From: an uncultured Alphaproteobacteria bacterium
GTDB taxonomy: Bacteria; Pseudomonadota; Alphaproteobacteria; Micropepsales; Micropepsaceae
Direction: 5' to 3'
Length of the DNA stretch: 34,786 nucleotides
Assembly: GCA_903862715.1 (NCBI GenBank)
Contig: CAIOYY010000081.1
Coordinates: forward strand, 1-34,786
Part shown: positions 16,549 to 24,718 of the stretch, one piece after another
How positions within the stretch are numbered: position 1 is the stretch's first letter
Layout of the letters: the number at the start of each line of letters is the position of its first letter
The notes under the pieces: model-generated
Database searches by the model: none
The model's input: only the letters and a program-made list of their open reading frames with translations
What the model was told of the DNA's origin: nothing
Made by a program: the position numbers and the translations under genes

Positions 16549-17700
16549 TTAACGGCAGGCGCGTTCGCCGACCCGGCGCAGGAAATTTGCACAGGCGTCG
16601 AGTTGGGATAGCGCAACGAATTCATCGGCTTTATGCGCCTGATGAATCGAGCCTGGACCGCATACGACCGCCGGAATGCCCGCCTTCTGAAAGAGCCCCG
16701 CTTCGGTGCCATAGGAAACCGCATGCAGGTCGTTGCCCCCGGCGAGCGCCGCAGCAAGCGCGATGGCAGGCGAGTTTGGATCGCGCACCAAACCCGGATA
16801 ACTCGCTTTCACGCGGGTTTCAAACGCTGCCTCGGGCGCGCCCGCCTGATAACGCGGGAGGATGTCTTTCGCTGTGCGGCTTTGCAGGCGCTCGACGATC
16901 GCGCCCGCATTGCGGTCGGGAAGGCAGCGATATTCCCAGGTGATCCGCGCCTCGCGCGCCAGCACGTTCACTGCTGTTCCGCCTTTTACCATGTTGGCCT
17001 GCAGCGTCGTGTAGGGCGGTTCGAAATGTTCGTCGCGGTCCTGTTTCAATTCCTCCGCCAGCGCGGAGAGGGTGGCGATGAATTCGCCCGCCATCATCAC
17101 GGCGTTCGCGCCGCGCGCCGGGGCACTCGAATGACCCTCGCGGCCTCTGGCGGTCGTTTCGATCACGGCGCCTGACTTATGCGCGCCGACAACGCGCATC
17201 TCGGTCGGCTCACCGATGATAGCGAGCGCAGGCTTAATGCCTTCGAGCCGCAGATCATCGAGCAGCGCGCGCACCCCGATACAGCCAATTTCTTCGTCGA
17301 ACGAGAAGGCGAAATGCAGCGGGCGTTTCAATGGCGCTCTGGCGAGTTCCGGAGCCAGTGCCAGCGCGGTCCCAAGAAAGCCCTTCATGTCCGCAGCGCC
17401 CCGGCCATAAAGCTTTCCGTCGCGTATCTCTGCGGCGAAGGGGTCGCTCGACCACTCCTGACCATCCACCGGAACGACGTCGGTGTGGCCGGACAGGACA
17501 TAGCCTCCATCGCCTTCGGGGCCGAAGGTCGCGAAAAGATTGGCCTTGTTGCGGCTATCATCAAAAGTGAGGCGGCAACGCCCGCCAGCGGTTTCAAAGA
17601 TATCCTGCGCGTAAGCGATCAATTCCAGATTGGAATTGCGGCTGGTGGTGTCGAAGCCGATAAGCCGCTGAATCGTGCCAGTCACATCGGGCGTGGACAT
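16549..17700 (-). CDS. argE: Acetylornithine deacetylase (M20 metallopeptidase family)
   Basis: 383 residues. It removes the acetyl group from N-acetylornithine. The M20 metal and catalytic residues are in place: His72 and Asp74 (SGHTDVVPVDG), Asp104 (GAADMKGF), Glu136-Glu137 (FDEEIGC), Glu164 (GEPTEM) and a late His in GPGSIHQAHKADEF. Its position facing argD-argF supports ArgE over other M20 amidases such as DapE. It follows folE by 10 bp on the minus strand, at the end of the metZ-osmC-apaG-folE run. Confidence 0.92.
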   Translation of the reverse strand: MSTPDVTGTIQRLIGFDTTSRNSNLELIAYAQDIFETAGGRCRLTFDDSRNKANLFATFGPEGDGGYVLSGHTDVVPVDGQEWSSDPFAAEIRDGKLYGRGAADMKGFLGTALALAPELARAPLKRPLHFAFSFDEEIGCIGVRALLDDLRLEGIKPALAIIGEPTEMRVVGAHKSGAVIETTARGREGHSSAPARGANAVMMAGEFIATLSALAEELKQDRDEHFEPPYTTLQANMVKGGTAVNVLAREARITWEYRCLPDRNAGAIVERLQSRTAKDILPRYQAGAPEAAFETRVKASYPGLVRDPNSPAIALAAALAGGNDLHAVSYGTEAGLFQKAGIPAVVCGPGSIHQAHKADEFVALSQLDACANFLRRVGERACR

Positions 17701-17710
17701 GGGGCGCGGC

Positions 17711-18358
17711 TCAGCTCTCCACCGAGGAGGCGGGATTGCCGATGATCGTCAGAAACTCGCGGCGCGTCATGGGGTCCTTGCGAAAGGCGCCCAGCATGCT
17801 GGAGGTGACGAGGGTCACGCCCGTCTTGTGAACGCCGCGTGTCGTCATGCATTGATGTGTCGCTTCGATGACGACCGCGACGCCTTTGGGCTCCAGCACC
17901 TGTTGGATGCAATTCGCAATTTGGGCAGTCAGCTTCTCCTGAACTTGCAGGCGCTTCGAATAGACATCGACCACCCGTGCGAGTTTGGATATGCCGACCA
18001 CTTTCTTGTTCGGCAAATAACCGACATGGACGCGGCCGATGATCGGGGCGAGGTGATGTTCGCAATACGATTCAAAGCGGATGTCGCGCAGGACGATTAT
18101 TTCGTCATAGCCTTCGACTTCCTCGAAGGTGCGCGAGAGATAAACTTCAGGATCGTCCTTATAGCCGGAGAACCATTCGTCGAAGGCCGAGGCCACACGG
18201 GCCGGTGTATCGATCAGGCCTTCGCGCGCCGGATCATCCCCCGCCCAGCGAAGAAGCGTGTGAACGGCCTTTTCCGCGTCTTCACGGGAAGGGCGGGCCA
18301 ATTCCTTGGGTATCGCGTTTTTCGCCGCCGCTGCGGGGCGCCTGCCGCTATTTGCCAT
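17711..18358 (-). CDS. folE: GTP cyclohydrolase I
   Basis: 215 residues. It converts GTP to dihydroneopterin triphosphate, the first step of folate synthesis. The zinc ligands are visible: Cys99 and His102 in YCEHHLAP, and Cys170 in [10 protein letters not shown], alongside His168. The N-terminal tail (about 25 residues, Ala- and basic-rich) is not conserved in the family. argE follows after 10 bp; upstream is a 98 bp gap with a small hairpin, which may separate it from apaG. Confidence 0.97.
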   Translation of the reverse strand: MANSGRRPAAAAKNAIPKELARPSREDAEKAVHTLLRWAGDDPAREGLIDTPARVASAFDEWFSGYKDDPEVYLSRTFEEVEGYDEIIVLRDIRFESYCEHHLAPIIGRVHVGYLPNKKVVGISKLARVVDVYSKRLQVQEKLTAQIANCIQQVLEPKGVAVVIEATHQCMTTRGVHKTGVTLVTSSMLGAFRKDPMTRREFLTIIGNPASSVES

Positions 18359-18408
18359 GATGCTCTCCGGTTAAGCGTGATTGTACGACGCAGACCCCGG
18401 TGAGGATC

Positions 18409-18428
18409 AAGCCTGTATCCGCAGGCTT
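18409..18428 (-). other. Small hairpin in the apaG-folE gap
   Basis: AAGCCTG and CAGGCTT form a perfect seven-base stem with a six-base loop, about 50 bases ahead of the folE start. No T-tract follows on the minus strand, so it is not a clear terminator. It may be a leader structure or an mRNA-processing site. Confidence 0.3.
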
Positions 18429-18456
18429 CTCCGCGCGGAAGCTCAAATGCCGGTCT

Positions 18457-18855
18457 TTAATGGACTTGCCGCGATTCATAGGGGCTGGCGAGGGCGAACA
18501 GCGGAATGCCGACCTCAAAGCTTTCGCCCGAAAGCGCACGCATCCGGTAGCTGCCGGTCATGAAGCCCGACGGCGTCTCAAGGGGGGCGCCGCTGGTATA
18601 TTGGTAGGAATTGCCCGGCTCGATCTGCGGTTGTTCGCCAACCACGCCCGCGCCATGCACTTCGCGGATACGGCCGAAGGCGTCTGTGATGCGCCAATAG
18701 CGTGAGATCAGTTGAACCGCCCTGCTGCCTTTGTTTTCTATCGTGATGCGGTAAGCCCAGACATACCGGTTTTCCTCTGGAGCGGATTCGTCTTCCAGGA
18801 AATTCGGTTCCACCTCAATGCGAATATCGTGAGTGGTCTCTTCAAAAGTTGTCAC
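18457..18855 (-). CDS. apaG: ApaG domain protein (Co2+/Mg2+ efflux protein ApaG)
   Basis: 132 residues from a GTG at 18855 that overlaps the osmC stop (GTGA). ApaG is a small immunoglobulin-like beta-sandwich. Characteristic blocks are YVWAYRITIENKGS, VQLISRYWRITDA, EVHGAGVVGEQP, the YQYTSGAPLETPSG loop and MTGSYRM. The biochemical role is poorly defined; the name comes from effects on cobalt resistance and Ap4A levels in enterobacteria. Its closeness to metZ fits the arrangement seen in other alphaproteobacteria. Confidence 0.93.
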   Translation of the reverse strand: MTTFEETTHDIRIEVEPNFLEDESAPEENRYVWAYRITIENKGSRAVQLISRYWRITDAFGRIREVHGAGVVGEQPQIEPGNSYQYTSGAPLETPSGFMTGSYRMRALSGESFEVGIPLFALASPYESRQVH

Positions 18856-19304
18856 GCCTGCGATTCCACCTGAACGTCCGTTTTCACCGAATTGGCGATA
18901 AAGCATTCGCCATGGGCAAGGCGATGAAGATTTGCGAGATCATCCGCCGACACCGCCACGCCTTCCGCCCAAATGACTTTAGGACGCAAGATAACGCGCG
19001 TCACCGCCAATTTCCCCGCGCTGTTCTTCTCCAGATACCCGACCGCATGGTCCTCATAGCCATCCAGCGTCAGTCGCTTGCGCGCCGCGATGGCAAGAAA
19101 TGTCAGCATATGACAGGACGACAATGCCGATACCAAAGCGCGCTCAGGGTCGAGCCGGTCGACATGACCGCGAAATTCCGGCGCCGATGAGCCCGGGATC
19201 CTCGACCCAAGACCGACGTCTATCTCATGCGTGCGATTATAGCTCTCATAGGTGAAATCGGGGCTTGTGCGAGTCCAAAGCACGGTGACGCGGTGTTCCG
19301 ACAT
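18852..19304 (-). CDS. OsmC-family peroxiredoxin-like protein
   Basis: 150 residues from the ATG at 19304, with GGAG just upstream. OsmC/Ohr proteins are dimeric thiol peroxidases. The two expected cysteines are Cys64 (LSSCHMLTF) and Cys134 (HGECFIANSV), which is the catalytic layout. It sits 10 bp after metZ and overlaps apaG, so all are probably cotranscribed. Whether it reduces organic hydroperoxides is inferred from the family. Confidence 0.92.
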   Translation of the reverse strand: MSEHRVTVLWTRTSPDFTYESYNRTHEIDVGLGSRIPGSSAPEFRGHVDRLDPERALVSALSSCHMLTFLAIAARKRLTLDGYEDHAVGYLEKNSAGKLAVTRVILRPKVIWAEGVAVSADDLANLHRLAHGECFIANSVKTDVQVESQA

Positions 19305-19314
19305 GCCGTCTCCG

Positions 19315-20505
19315 TCAGATTTTCGCGAGAGCTTGCGCGAGATCTTCCTTAAGATCGGCGGTGTCTTCGAGACCCACGGCAATGCGCAGCAACCCATCGG
19401 CAACGCCCGCTTCAGCCCTTGCCGCCGGGGACATGCGCTGATGGGTGGTCGTTGCCGGATGGGTGAGCAAGCTCTTCGTATCGCCGAGATTGTTCGACAC
19501 GTCGATCAGTTTCAGCGCTTTCGCAACCTTGAACGCCGCCTTCTTGCCGCCTGGAACCTCGAACGTCACCACGCCCCCGCCGCCGTTCATCTGTTTCTTG
19601 GCGAGCTTGTATTGCGGATGATCCTTGCGGAACGGGTACAGGACCTTCACCACCTTATTGTGGTCCGCCAGAAAGTCGGCAATTTCAGTCGCGTTCACGC
19701 AATGCGCACGCATGCGCAGATCGAGCGTCTCCAGACTCTTCAAATGCAGCCAGGCATTGAAGGGACTCGCAGACGGTCCGGTATTGCGCAGAAACACCTG
19801 AAGGTGATCGTACAGGAAATCTTCCTTGCAAAGCACAACGCCACCCAGCGCTCGTCCCTGTCCATCGATATATTTTGTCGACGAATGCACCACGATGTCG
19901 GCGCCGAACTCCATCGGTCGTTGCAGCGCCGGAGATGCGAACGCATTGTCCACGATAACGCGTGCGCCCGCTTCGTGGGCGATCTCGCAGACGCGTTTCA
20001 GATCGACAATCTCGAGCGTTGGATTGGACGGCGTTTCAAGGAAGACGAGTTTCGTCTCTTTGCGCATGGCTTTGCGCCAGGCGGACAGATCTGTTCCGTC
20101 CACCAGAGTCGAGGTAATGCCAAAGCGCGAGAGAATGTCCTCGATGACATAGCGGCACGCGCCGAACATCGCTCTCGAGGCCAAAACATGATCGCCCGTG
20201 CGAAGGCTGCATAGCAGGCTTGCGGTTACGGCGGCCATGCCGCTCGCCGTCGCCCGCGCGACCGGCGCGCCTTCGAGAAGCGCCATACGCTCCTCAAACA
20301 TCGTGACGGTCGGATTGGCGTACCGCGAATAGGTGTAGCCGGGCGCGCCTTTGAAGCGTGCCTCCGCTTCTTCGGGGCCCTCATAGGCATAGCCCGCCGT
20401 CAGAAACAGCGCCTCGCTCGTTTCCTGAAACGGCGTGCGGTGCTGGCCGCCGCGTACGGCCAGCGTCTGCCGTCGCCAACCCTTGATATCCTTGTTCGTT
20501 GCCAT
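19315..20505 (-). CDS. metZ: O-succinylhomoserine sulfhydrylase
   Basis: 396 residues. It is a Cys/Met-metabolism PLP enzyme making homocysteine from an activated homoserine and sulfide. Visible are YSRYANPT, the SGMAAV phosphate-binding block, ETPSNPTLEIVD, the cofactor Asp in VIVDNAFASP, and the PLP Lys211 in SSTKYIDGQGR, whose IDGQGR continuation is typical of MetZ. The C-terminal TTHQRMS block binds the substrate carboxylate. It heads the minus-strand run metZ-osmC-apaG. Use of O-acetyl- rather than O-succinylhomoserine cannot be excluded. Confidence 0.93.
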   Translation of the reverse strand: MATNKDIKGWRRQTLAVRGGQHRTPFQETSEALFLTAGYAYEGPEEAEARFKGAPGYTYSRYANPTVTMFEERMALLEGAPVARATASGMAAVTASLLCSLRTGDHVLASRAMFGACRYVIEDILSRFGITSTLVDGTDLSAWRKAMRKETKLVFLETPSNPTLEIVDLKRVCEIAHEAGARVIVDNAFASPALQRPMEFGADIVVHSSTKYIDGQGRALGGVVLCKEDFLYDHLQVFLRNTGPSASPFNAWLHLKSLETLDLRMRAHCVNATEIADFLADHNKVVKVLYPFRKDHPQYKLAKKQMNGGGGVVTFEVPGGKKAAFKVAKALKLIDVSNNLGDTKSLLTHPATTTHQRMSPAARAEAGVADGLLRIAVGLEDTADLKEDLAQALAKI

Positions 20506-20558
20506 GGGCTCTTGACCTTGTTCCGGCGGCGGGTTCGGTACCGTGCCAGGTTCAGGAA

Positions 20559-20587
20559 GCGATAGGATTACAGCCCCGTCACGTCAA
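20559..20587 (-). promoter_or_regulatory. Candidate metZ promoter
   Basis: On the minus strand TTGACG (20587-20582) and TATCGC (20564-20559) are 17 bases apart. A transcript would start near 20552 and leave a leader of about 47 bases. In that leader TGAACCT and AGGTCA can pair with one bulge, close to the ribosome binding site. Confidence 0.5.
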
Positions 20588-20649
20588 GCATTTGGAACCC
20601 GGCCATTTTTTCCGCGTTATCTGATCACGCGAAACAATGGAGAATGTTC

Positions 20650-20850
20650 ATGGATAAGGAAAGAATCAAAGGCACGGCCCAGAAAGCCGCGGGCGCTGTC
20701 AAAGAAGCCGCCGGAAAGGTTACCGGGAATACCAAGCTGGAATATGAAGGCAAGGCCGACAAGGTCGAGGGCGAAGTCCGCAATGTGGCCGGTAAGGCAA
20801 AGGATGCGGTTCGTGATGCCGTTAAGGACGCCGAAAACAGAAAAAACTAA
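20650..20850 (+). CDS. CsbD-family stress-response protein
   Basis: 66 residues. I chose the second ATG (20650), with GGAGA (20639-20643) six bases upstream; the ATG at 20644 is almost inside that site. The sequence is the CsbD pattern: MDKERIKGTAQKAAG, then KVTGN, a GKADKVEGEVRN repeat and a basic/acidic helical tail. These small charged proteins are induced by general stress in many bacteria; their mechanism is unknown. The gene is monocistronic, with a strong terminator 24 bp after its stop. Confidence 0.92.
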   Translation: MDKERIKGTAQKAAGAVKEAAGKVTGNTKLEYEGKADKVEGEVRNVAGKAKDAVRDAVKDAENRKN

Positions 20851-20873
20851 TTGCCGCTTGCACGGCACGGCGG

Positions 20874-20913
20874 AGAGAGCCCGGATCTTCCAGGTCCGGG
20901 CTCTCTCTATTTT
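20874..20913 (+). terminator. Rho-independent terminator after the CsbD gene
   Basis: AGAGAGCCCGGA (20874-20885) pairs perfectly with TCCGGGCTCTCT (20895-20906) around a nine-base loop, followed by CTATTTT. Confidence 0.9.
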
Positions 20914-20944
20914 GACCCCTTTTGCGTTTGTCTTGTCAGGAGGA

Positions 20945-21040
20945 ATGGCGCTCCCTAGTGTCGGCTCTCGCGTTCCAAGAGCCGTAGCATGCTTTGAAAC
21001 TCTTTCTTCTTCGACACGCCAAATCGGACTGGGCGAATGA
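20945..21040 (+). CDS. Possible upstream ORF overlapping the sixA start
   Basis: A 31-codon frame (MALPSVGSRVP...) begins one base after a perfect AGGAGG (20938-20943) and runs through the TTG start of the next gene before stopping at 21038-21040. The ribosome site is too close for normal initiation, so translation is doubtful. It resembles no family I know. Confidence 0.2.
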   Translation: MALPSVGSRVPRAVACFETLSSSTRQIGLGE

Positions 21041-21545
21041 GGCACTCGACGATCACGAGCGCCCGCTCAATCCGCGCGGGTTGGACGCCGCGCCCCGCAT
21101 GGGTGCCTACATGGCGAGCCACGGCTATATACCCAACCTCATTTTCTGCTCAACGGCGCGCCGCGCTCTGGCGACACTTGAACTGGTTCTGCCGTTTCTG
21201 AACCCCGCACCGGAGGTGAAAATACTCCGCGCGCTCTATTTGGCGGAACGCGACACCCTGCTCGAACAGATAAGGACGGCGCCTCCCAATGCTCGCGCGC
21301 TCATGCTTGTTGGACACAATCCGGGAATGGGCGATCTCGCGTTTTCGTTATCGGGACCGTCGCAAGACGAAAAGGAAGCGACGCGCAAAGCGCGCCTGGC
21401 AGACAAATTTGCGACCGCCGGCCTTGCCGTTCTTGCCTTCGACATTGCCGAGTGGCGCTCGGCACAACCCGGCATCGCTCAATTGAAGGATTACACCAAG
21501 CCGAAGGATTTGCCACCCACAGGGACCACAGGACACCCTTCGTGA
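20994..21545 (+). CDS. SixA-like phosphohistidine phosphatase (histidine phosphatase superfamily)
   Basis: 183 residues from a TTG at 20994; an in-frame TAG lies nine bases upstream, and no ATG fits. The start is at once the active-site strand (KLFLLRHAKSDW) with the phosphorylated His8. The second catalytic His is in LVGHNPGMGDLA. This short-form family includes SixA, which dephosphorylates HPt domains. The substrate here is unknown. The start lacks a clear ribosome binding site, whereas a strong one lies 50 bases upstream. The stop overlaps the GTG of the dehydrogenase gene, so the pair is cotranscribed. Confidence 0.88.
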   Translation: MKLFLLRHAKSDWANEALDDHERPLNPRGLDAAPRMGAYMASHGYIPNLIFCSTARRALATLELVLPFLNPAPEVKILRALYLAERDTLLEQIRTAPPNARALMLVGHNPGMGDLAFSLSGPSQDEKEATRKARLADKFATAGLAVLAFDIAEWRSAQPGIAQLKDYTKPKDLPPTGTTGHPS

Positions 21546-22351
21546 CGCACCAACGGAAAGGCGAGGGGCGGACCGTTCTAATCACCGGCGCCTCCGCCGG
21601 AATAGGAATGGCCCTCTCGCATGTCTTTGCACGCCGCGGCTATGCGATCATACTCGTCGCTCGGCGCAAAGATCGTCTCGACGCGTTAAAGGCACAACTC
21701 GAGGCCGTACACGGCGTCCGCGCTTTTTCCTTACCTGCAGACCTCGCAAAGATCGAAGCGCCCGATGAAATCATGGAGGCGTTGCACGCCTTCGGTCTGC
21801 CCATAGATGCGCTAGTGAATAATGCGGGATACAATCTTCGTGGGGCGACGCCCGACAATCCATGGGCGGCGAAGAGGGACATGCTTCAGGCAATGGCGAT
21901 CGCTCCCTACGCGCTGACACATCTTTTGCTGCCCGCTATGCGGGAACGGAAATTTGGTCGCATTCTGAACGTCGCGTCGGTCGTAGGTCTTCTGCCGGGG
22001 GGGGGCGCCAACACGCTCTATTCCGGTGTGAAGGCGATGCAGGTTGCCTTTTCCGAGGCGCTGCATATCGATGAGCGCAAACACGGCATTCACGTTACCG
22101 CGCTCTGTCCGGGTCTTACTTATAGCGAGTTTCATGACGTGGATGGCAGCCGCGCCCAAATGCAGAAACTTCCCAAATTTCTATGGCATACGAGCGAAAG
22201 CGTGGCCGAGGCAGGATATGCCGCGCTCGATCGTAACGCCATGATCTGCGTGCCGGGGCTATTCTACCGCACGGGTATTGCCGCCGCGCGGATGTTGCCG
22301 CGCCGCTTGGCCAACCGAATCGCCGCGCGGATCGCCCGCGGCGCGCGCTGA
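21542..22351 (+). CDS. Short-chain dehydrogenase/reductase
   Basis: 269 residues from a GTG at 21542 overlapping the upstream stop (GTGA). Classical SDR features are all present: the cofactor motif TGASAGIG (15-22), an Arg after the second strand (VARRKDR) suggesting NADPH preference, NNAG (93-96), and the catalytic Ser146, Tyr160 and Lys164 (YSGVK). The C-terminal part is basic and rich in Arg/Ala. The substrate is unknown; several SDRs of this kind act on lipids or ketones. Confidence 0.9.
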   Translation: MTHQRKGEGRTVLITGASAGIGMALSHVFARRGYAIILVARRKDRLDALKAQLEAVHGVRAFSLPADLAKIEAPDEIMEALHAFGLPIDALVNNAGYNLRGATPDNPWAAKRDMLQAMAIAPYALTHLLLPAMRERKFGRILNVASVVGLLPGGGANTLYSGVKAMQVAFSEALHIDERKHGIHVTALCPGLTYSEFHDVDGSRAQMQKLPKFLWHTSESVAEAGYAALDRNAMICVPGLFYRTGIAAARMLPRRLANRIAARIARGAR

Positions 22352-22370
22352 CGAAATCCGGATGTAATGA

Positions 22371-22922
22371 TTACAGAAGGTCTTTGGTCTTGCTGGCTTT
22401 GACCAGCGCCAATTTGCGCCAGCCATAGGCAATTTCCGGAACCGGAATACCCATCATGCTGGTCGTGCGCTCGGCCACGAGCGTGCCGCCCATCGCCTCA
22501 TAGAAAAAGCGCGCCGGGTTTTTTGCATGCGCCCAGATAAGGCAGCTCTCATGTTTGCGATCGCCTAATGCGGTGAACGCGCCGCGTAGCAATGCGCGAC
22601 CAATTCCCATGCCGGTGCGCATGGGATCGACATAAAGGGTGTAGATCTCGCCATCGAAGCCGAGGCCGGTATCGCGCGAACGGCCGAAGCTCGTCATCGC
22701 GACAATGGTATTCAACTCATCTTCCGCGACGTAAACCGATTCGCGCGCCGCGATGGTGATGGCATTGCGCCAGCGTTGCGTCTGACCCTCTTTGGTCATT
22801 GTCAGCAGCAAACGTGAAGGAAGAAGTGCGGGGTAAGTATCCTGCCATGCCTCGATATAAACGCGTGCAATCGCTTCGGCGTCCGAGGGGCGTGCTTTGC
22901 GGATGTGAATCTGCGTCGCCAT
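22371..22922 (-). CDS. GNAT-family N-acetyltransferase
   Basis: 183 residues from the ATG at 22922, where the typical start (IHIRKARPSDAEAIARVYIEAW) begins. The acetyl-CoA loop is GMGIGRALLRG, preceded by the strand IYTLYVDP, and ARFFYEAMGG is the usual C-terminal helix. The acceptor is unknown. It converges on the dehydrogenase gene with a gap of 19 bp. A TTG at 22958 is an alternative start, but the extra residues do not look conserved. Confidence 0.88.
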   Translation of the reverse strand: MATQIHIRKARPSDAEAIARVYIEAWQDTYPALLPSRLLLTMTKEGQTQRWRNAITIAARESVYVAEDELNTIVAMTSFGRSRDTGLGFDGEIYTLYVDPMRTGMGIGRALLRGAFTALGDRKHESCLIWAHAKNPARFFYEAMGGTLVAERTTSMMGIPVPEIAYGWRKLALVKASKTKDLL

Positions 22923-23118
22923 ATTTGAAGCTTGACGGAAGCGCGGGGCATTCGGCAAGCGAAATCGAACGGAGCGCTGTCACGACTTATGTCGTTGTCG
23001 TCTTTTTTCTTGATAGGTTGATGACGCATCAAAGGCGCTTTCCGGTGTCAGGATTGCGCGCAAGCACGAAGCATCAAAAACACTATCCAAGACGTTTTCG
23101 GGAAAATCGCCTAAGTAA

Positions 23119-23193
23119 TGGAGCGGGCGATGGGAATCGAACCCACGACATTCAGCTTGGGAAGCTGACGTTCTACCTCTGAACTACGCCCGC
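23119..23193 (-). tRNA. tRNA-Gly (anticodon CCC)
   Basis: A full cloverleaf is seen on the minus strand: acceptor GCGGGCG/CGCCCGC, D-arm GTTC...GAAC, anticodon arm TCAGC-TTCCCAA-GCTGA, T-arm GTGGG-TTCGATT-CCCAT, discriminator T and an encoded CCA (23121-23119). The loop gives anticodon CCC, reading GGG glycine codons. Confidence 0.95.
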
Positions 23194-23542
23194 CCGCGTA
23201 ACAGCGACCCGTGAAAATTAGCACGGGCGATATGTCCCGCGAAAGCGATCGGGCGCACCAATGTCACAAAAGATAAGGCATCAATGAAATGAGGCCCGCT
23301 TTTCTGGAAGGGTTTGGGGAAGCACGCGTTCACGATGGCCCAGAAAGCGCTGAGGCGGCCGATCACTTAAGACCTAGCCGCCTCACGCTCGCCCCTCAAT
23401 GCGTCTGCAAAGGGACGCGCATCCCCCCGTCGAATGCGGGAGAAGGATTCCCTTGCTGCACGGTATGACGCAACCCCTTTTGATGCTGCTTCGCGTATTC
23501 GCTTAGTCTGTGGGTCAAATACCACACTGCGAATCGGACTCG
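23194..23542. other. Intergenic region between dcd and tRNA-Gly(CCC)
   Basis: About 350 bp with no credible gene. A 60-codon minus-strand frame (23184-23366) overlaps the tRNA 5' end and has no homology I recognise. The tRNA promoter must lie near 23215-23250 on the minus strand, but I see only a weak TAATTT (about 23217-23222). A GC-rich hairpin at 23351-23385 is the main structure. Confidence 0.5.
23351..23385. other. GC-rich hairpin upstream of tRNA-Gly(CCC)
   Basis: TGAGGCGGC (23351-23359) and GCCGCCTCA (23377-23385) are perfect nine-base arms around a 17-base AT-richer loop. No T-tract follows on either strand, so it is not a standard terminator. It lies downstream of dcd and about 160 bases upstream of the tRNA, and may be part of a small RNA or of the dcd 3' end. 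Confidence 0.4.
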
Positions 23543-24718
23543 TCAGGGAAGCCGGAAATGTTTGGAAAGTTTCAGTCCCTGACGTTGGTAATTCGAACCG
23601 AGAGCGGTGCCGTAAACCTGTGGCGGTGTGTCGGTCAGGCGCTCAAATACCAGGCGGCCGATGGTTTGGCCGTGTTCAAGGACGAACGGTACCTCGCGTG
23701 AACGCACTTCCAGAACGGCACGGGAGCCGCGTCCCTCGCCGGATTCATGGCCAAACCCTGGGTCGAAGAAGCCTGCATAATGCACGCGGAATTCGCCGAC
23801 CAGCGGATTGAACGGCATCATTTCCGCGGCGAAATCAGGTGGAATGCTGACCGCTTCGCGCGACGCGAGAATATAGAACTCATCCGGATCGAGGATGATG
23901 CTTTTGCCCTTGCGGGCGTAGATGGGGTCCCAGAAATCCAGCGCGTCATAGCCCGCGACCTTGTCGATATCGATCACCCCGGAATGACGCCGCGCCCGCC
24001 AGCCGACCTGGTTGGCATCGACACCGTCCAGATCCACGCTGAGCCCGAGGCCCCCATCGATATCCGCAGGGCCATCGACCAGACCTACATCCTCGTGCAG
24101 TCGTTTAAGCTGGGTATCCGTGAATTGTGGCGATCCGTGGCGCAGCCGGAGCTGGTTCAGACGCGAGCCCTTCCGGACAAGGATGGGAAAACTGCGCGGG
24201 GAAATTTCGGCATAAAGCGGCCCGCGATAATTCTCGTCCACGCGATCGAACGCCTGCGCATGATCGGTGATCAGCCGCGTAAAGACGTCGAGTCTGCCCG
24301 TCGAACTTTTGGGGTTGGCAATGCCCGAAATGCGGAAGGAAAGATCGAGGCTTTCCATGAGGGGAACCACATAGACACACCCCGTTTCCAGCACCGCACC
24401 GCCGCGTAGATCGATCTCATGGCTCGTTATGTCGCCGAGCTTGTCGGCGACACGGAACCCCTTGCCCGGCAGGAAGCTGGCACGCACCCGATAGGCAACC
24501 GCTCCGAGGCGCAGGTCGAGGCTCGATGGTTGTATTTGGACGTCTGTAAAATCCTCGGTGGCAAGTACCTCGCGATGCGAGCGGATAAGACGTTTCAGTA
24601 CGTGCGATGGAAGGATGCCGGTCGAATATTTGCCATAGGGCCCGGCGCCGGCGGATTCGCCGGGGACTTCCTCGAAAGGGAGAGCGGAATCGGGTTGCAT
24701 GGCGGTTTGGCCCATCAT
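23543..24718 (-). CDS. dcd: 2'-deoxycytidine 5'-triphosphate deaminase (long two-domain form)
   Basis: 391 residues, about twice the length of the E. coli enzyme (about 190). It deaminates dCTP to dUTP for thymidylate synthesis. The sequence shows two dUTPase-like halves: residues about 35-195 with QPSSLDLRLG (63-72) and NPKSSTGRLD (135-144), and about 245-391 with EAVSIPPDF (288-296), YAGFFDPGFG (314-323), a VLEV strand whose Glu337 fits the catalytic position, and GQTIGRLVFE (350-359). This matches the alphaproteobacterial DCD family. The first 30 residues are variable. The gene is 121 bp downstream of the hybrid kinase. Confidence 0.9.
   Translation of the reverse strand: MMGQTAMQPDSALPFEEVPGESAGAGPYGKYSTGILPSHVLKRLIRSHREVLATEDFTDVQIQPSSLDLRLGAVAYRVRASFLPGKGFRVADKLGDITSHEIDLRGGAVLETGCVYVVPLMESLDLSFRISGIANPKSSTGRLDVFTRLITDHAQAFDRVDENYRGPLYAEISPRSFPILVRKGSRLNQLRLRHGSPQFTDTQLKRLHEDVGLVDGPADIDGGLGLSVDLDGVDANQVGWRARRHSGVIDIDKVAGYDALDFWDPIYARKGKSIILDPDEFYILASREAVSIPPDFAAEMMPFNPLVGEFRVHYAGFFDPGFGHESGEGRGSRAVLEVRSREVPFVLEHGQTIGRLVFERLTDTPPQVYGTALGSNYQRQGLKLSKHFRLP

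Noticed and set aside
20506-20587. SAM-II riboswitch ahead of metZ
   Set aside because: SAM-II elements are known ahead of met genes in alphaproteobacteria, but the conserved pseudoknot sequence is not recognisable here and the leader after the promoter is too short.
23184-23366. 60-codon minus-strand frame
   Set aside because: It overlaps the 5' end of tRNA-Gly(CCC) and would include the tRNA promoter.
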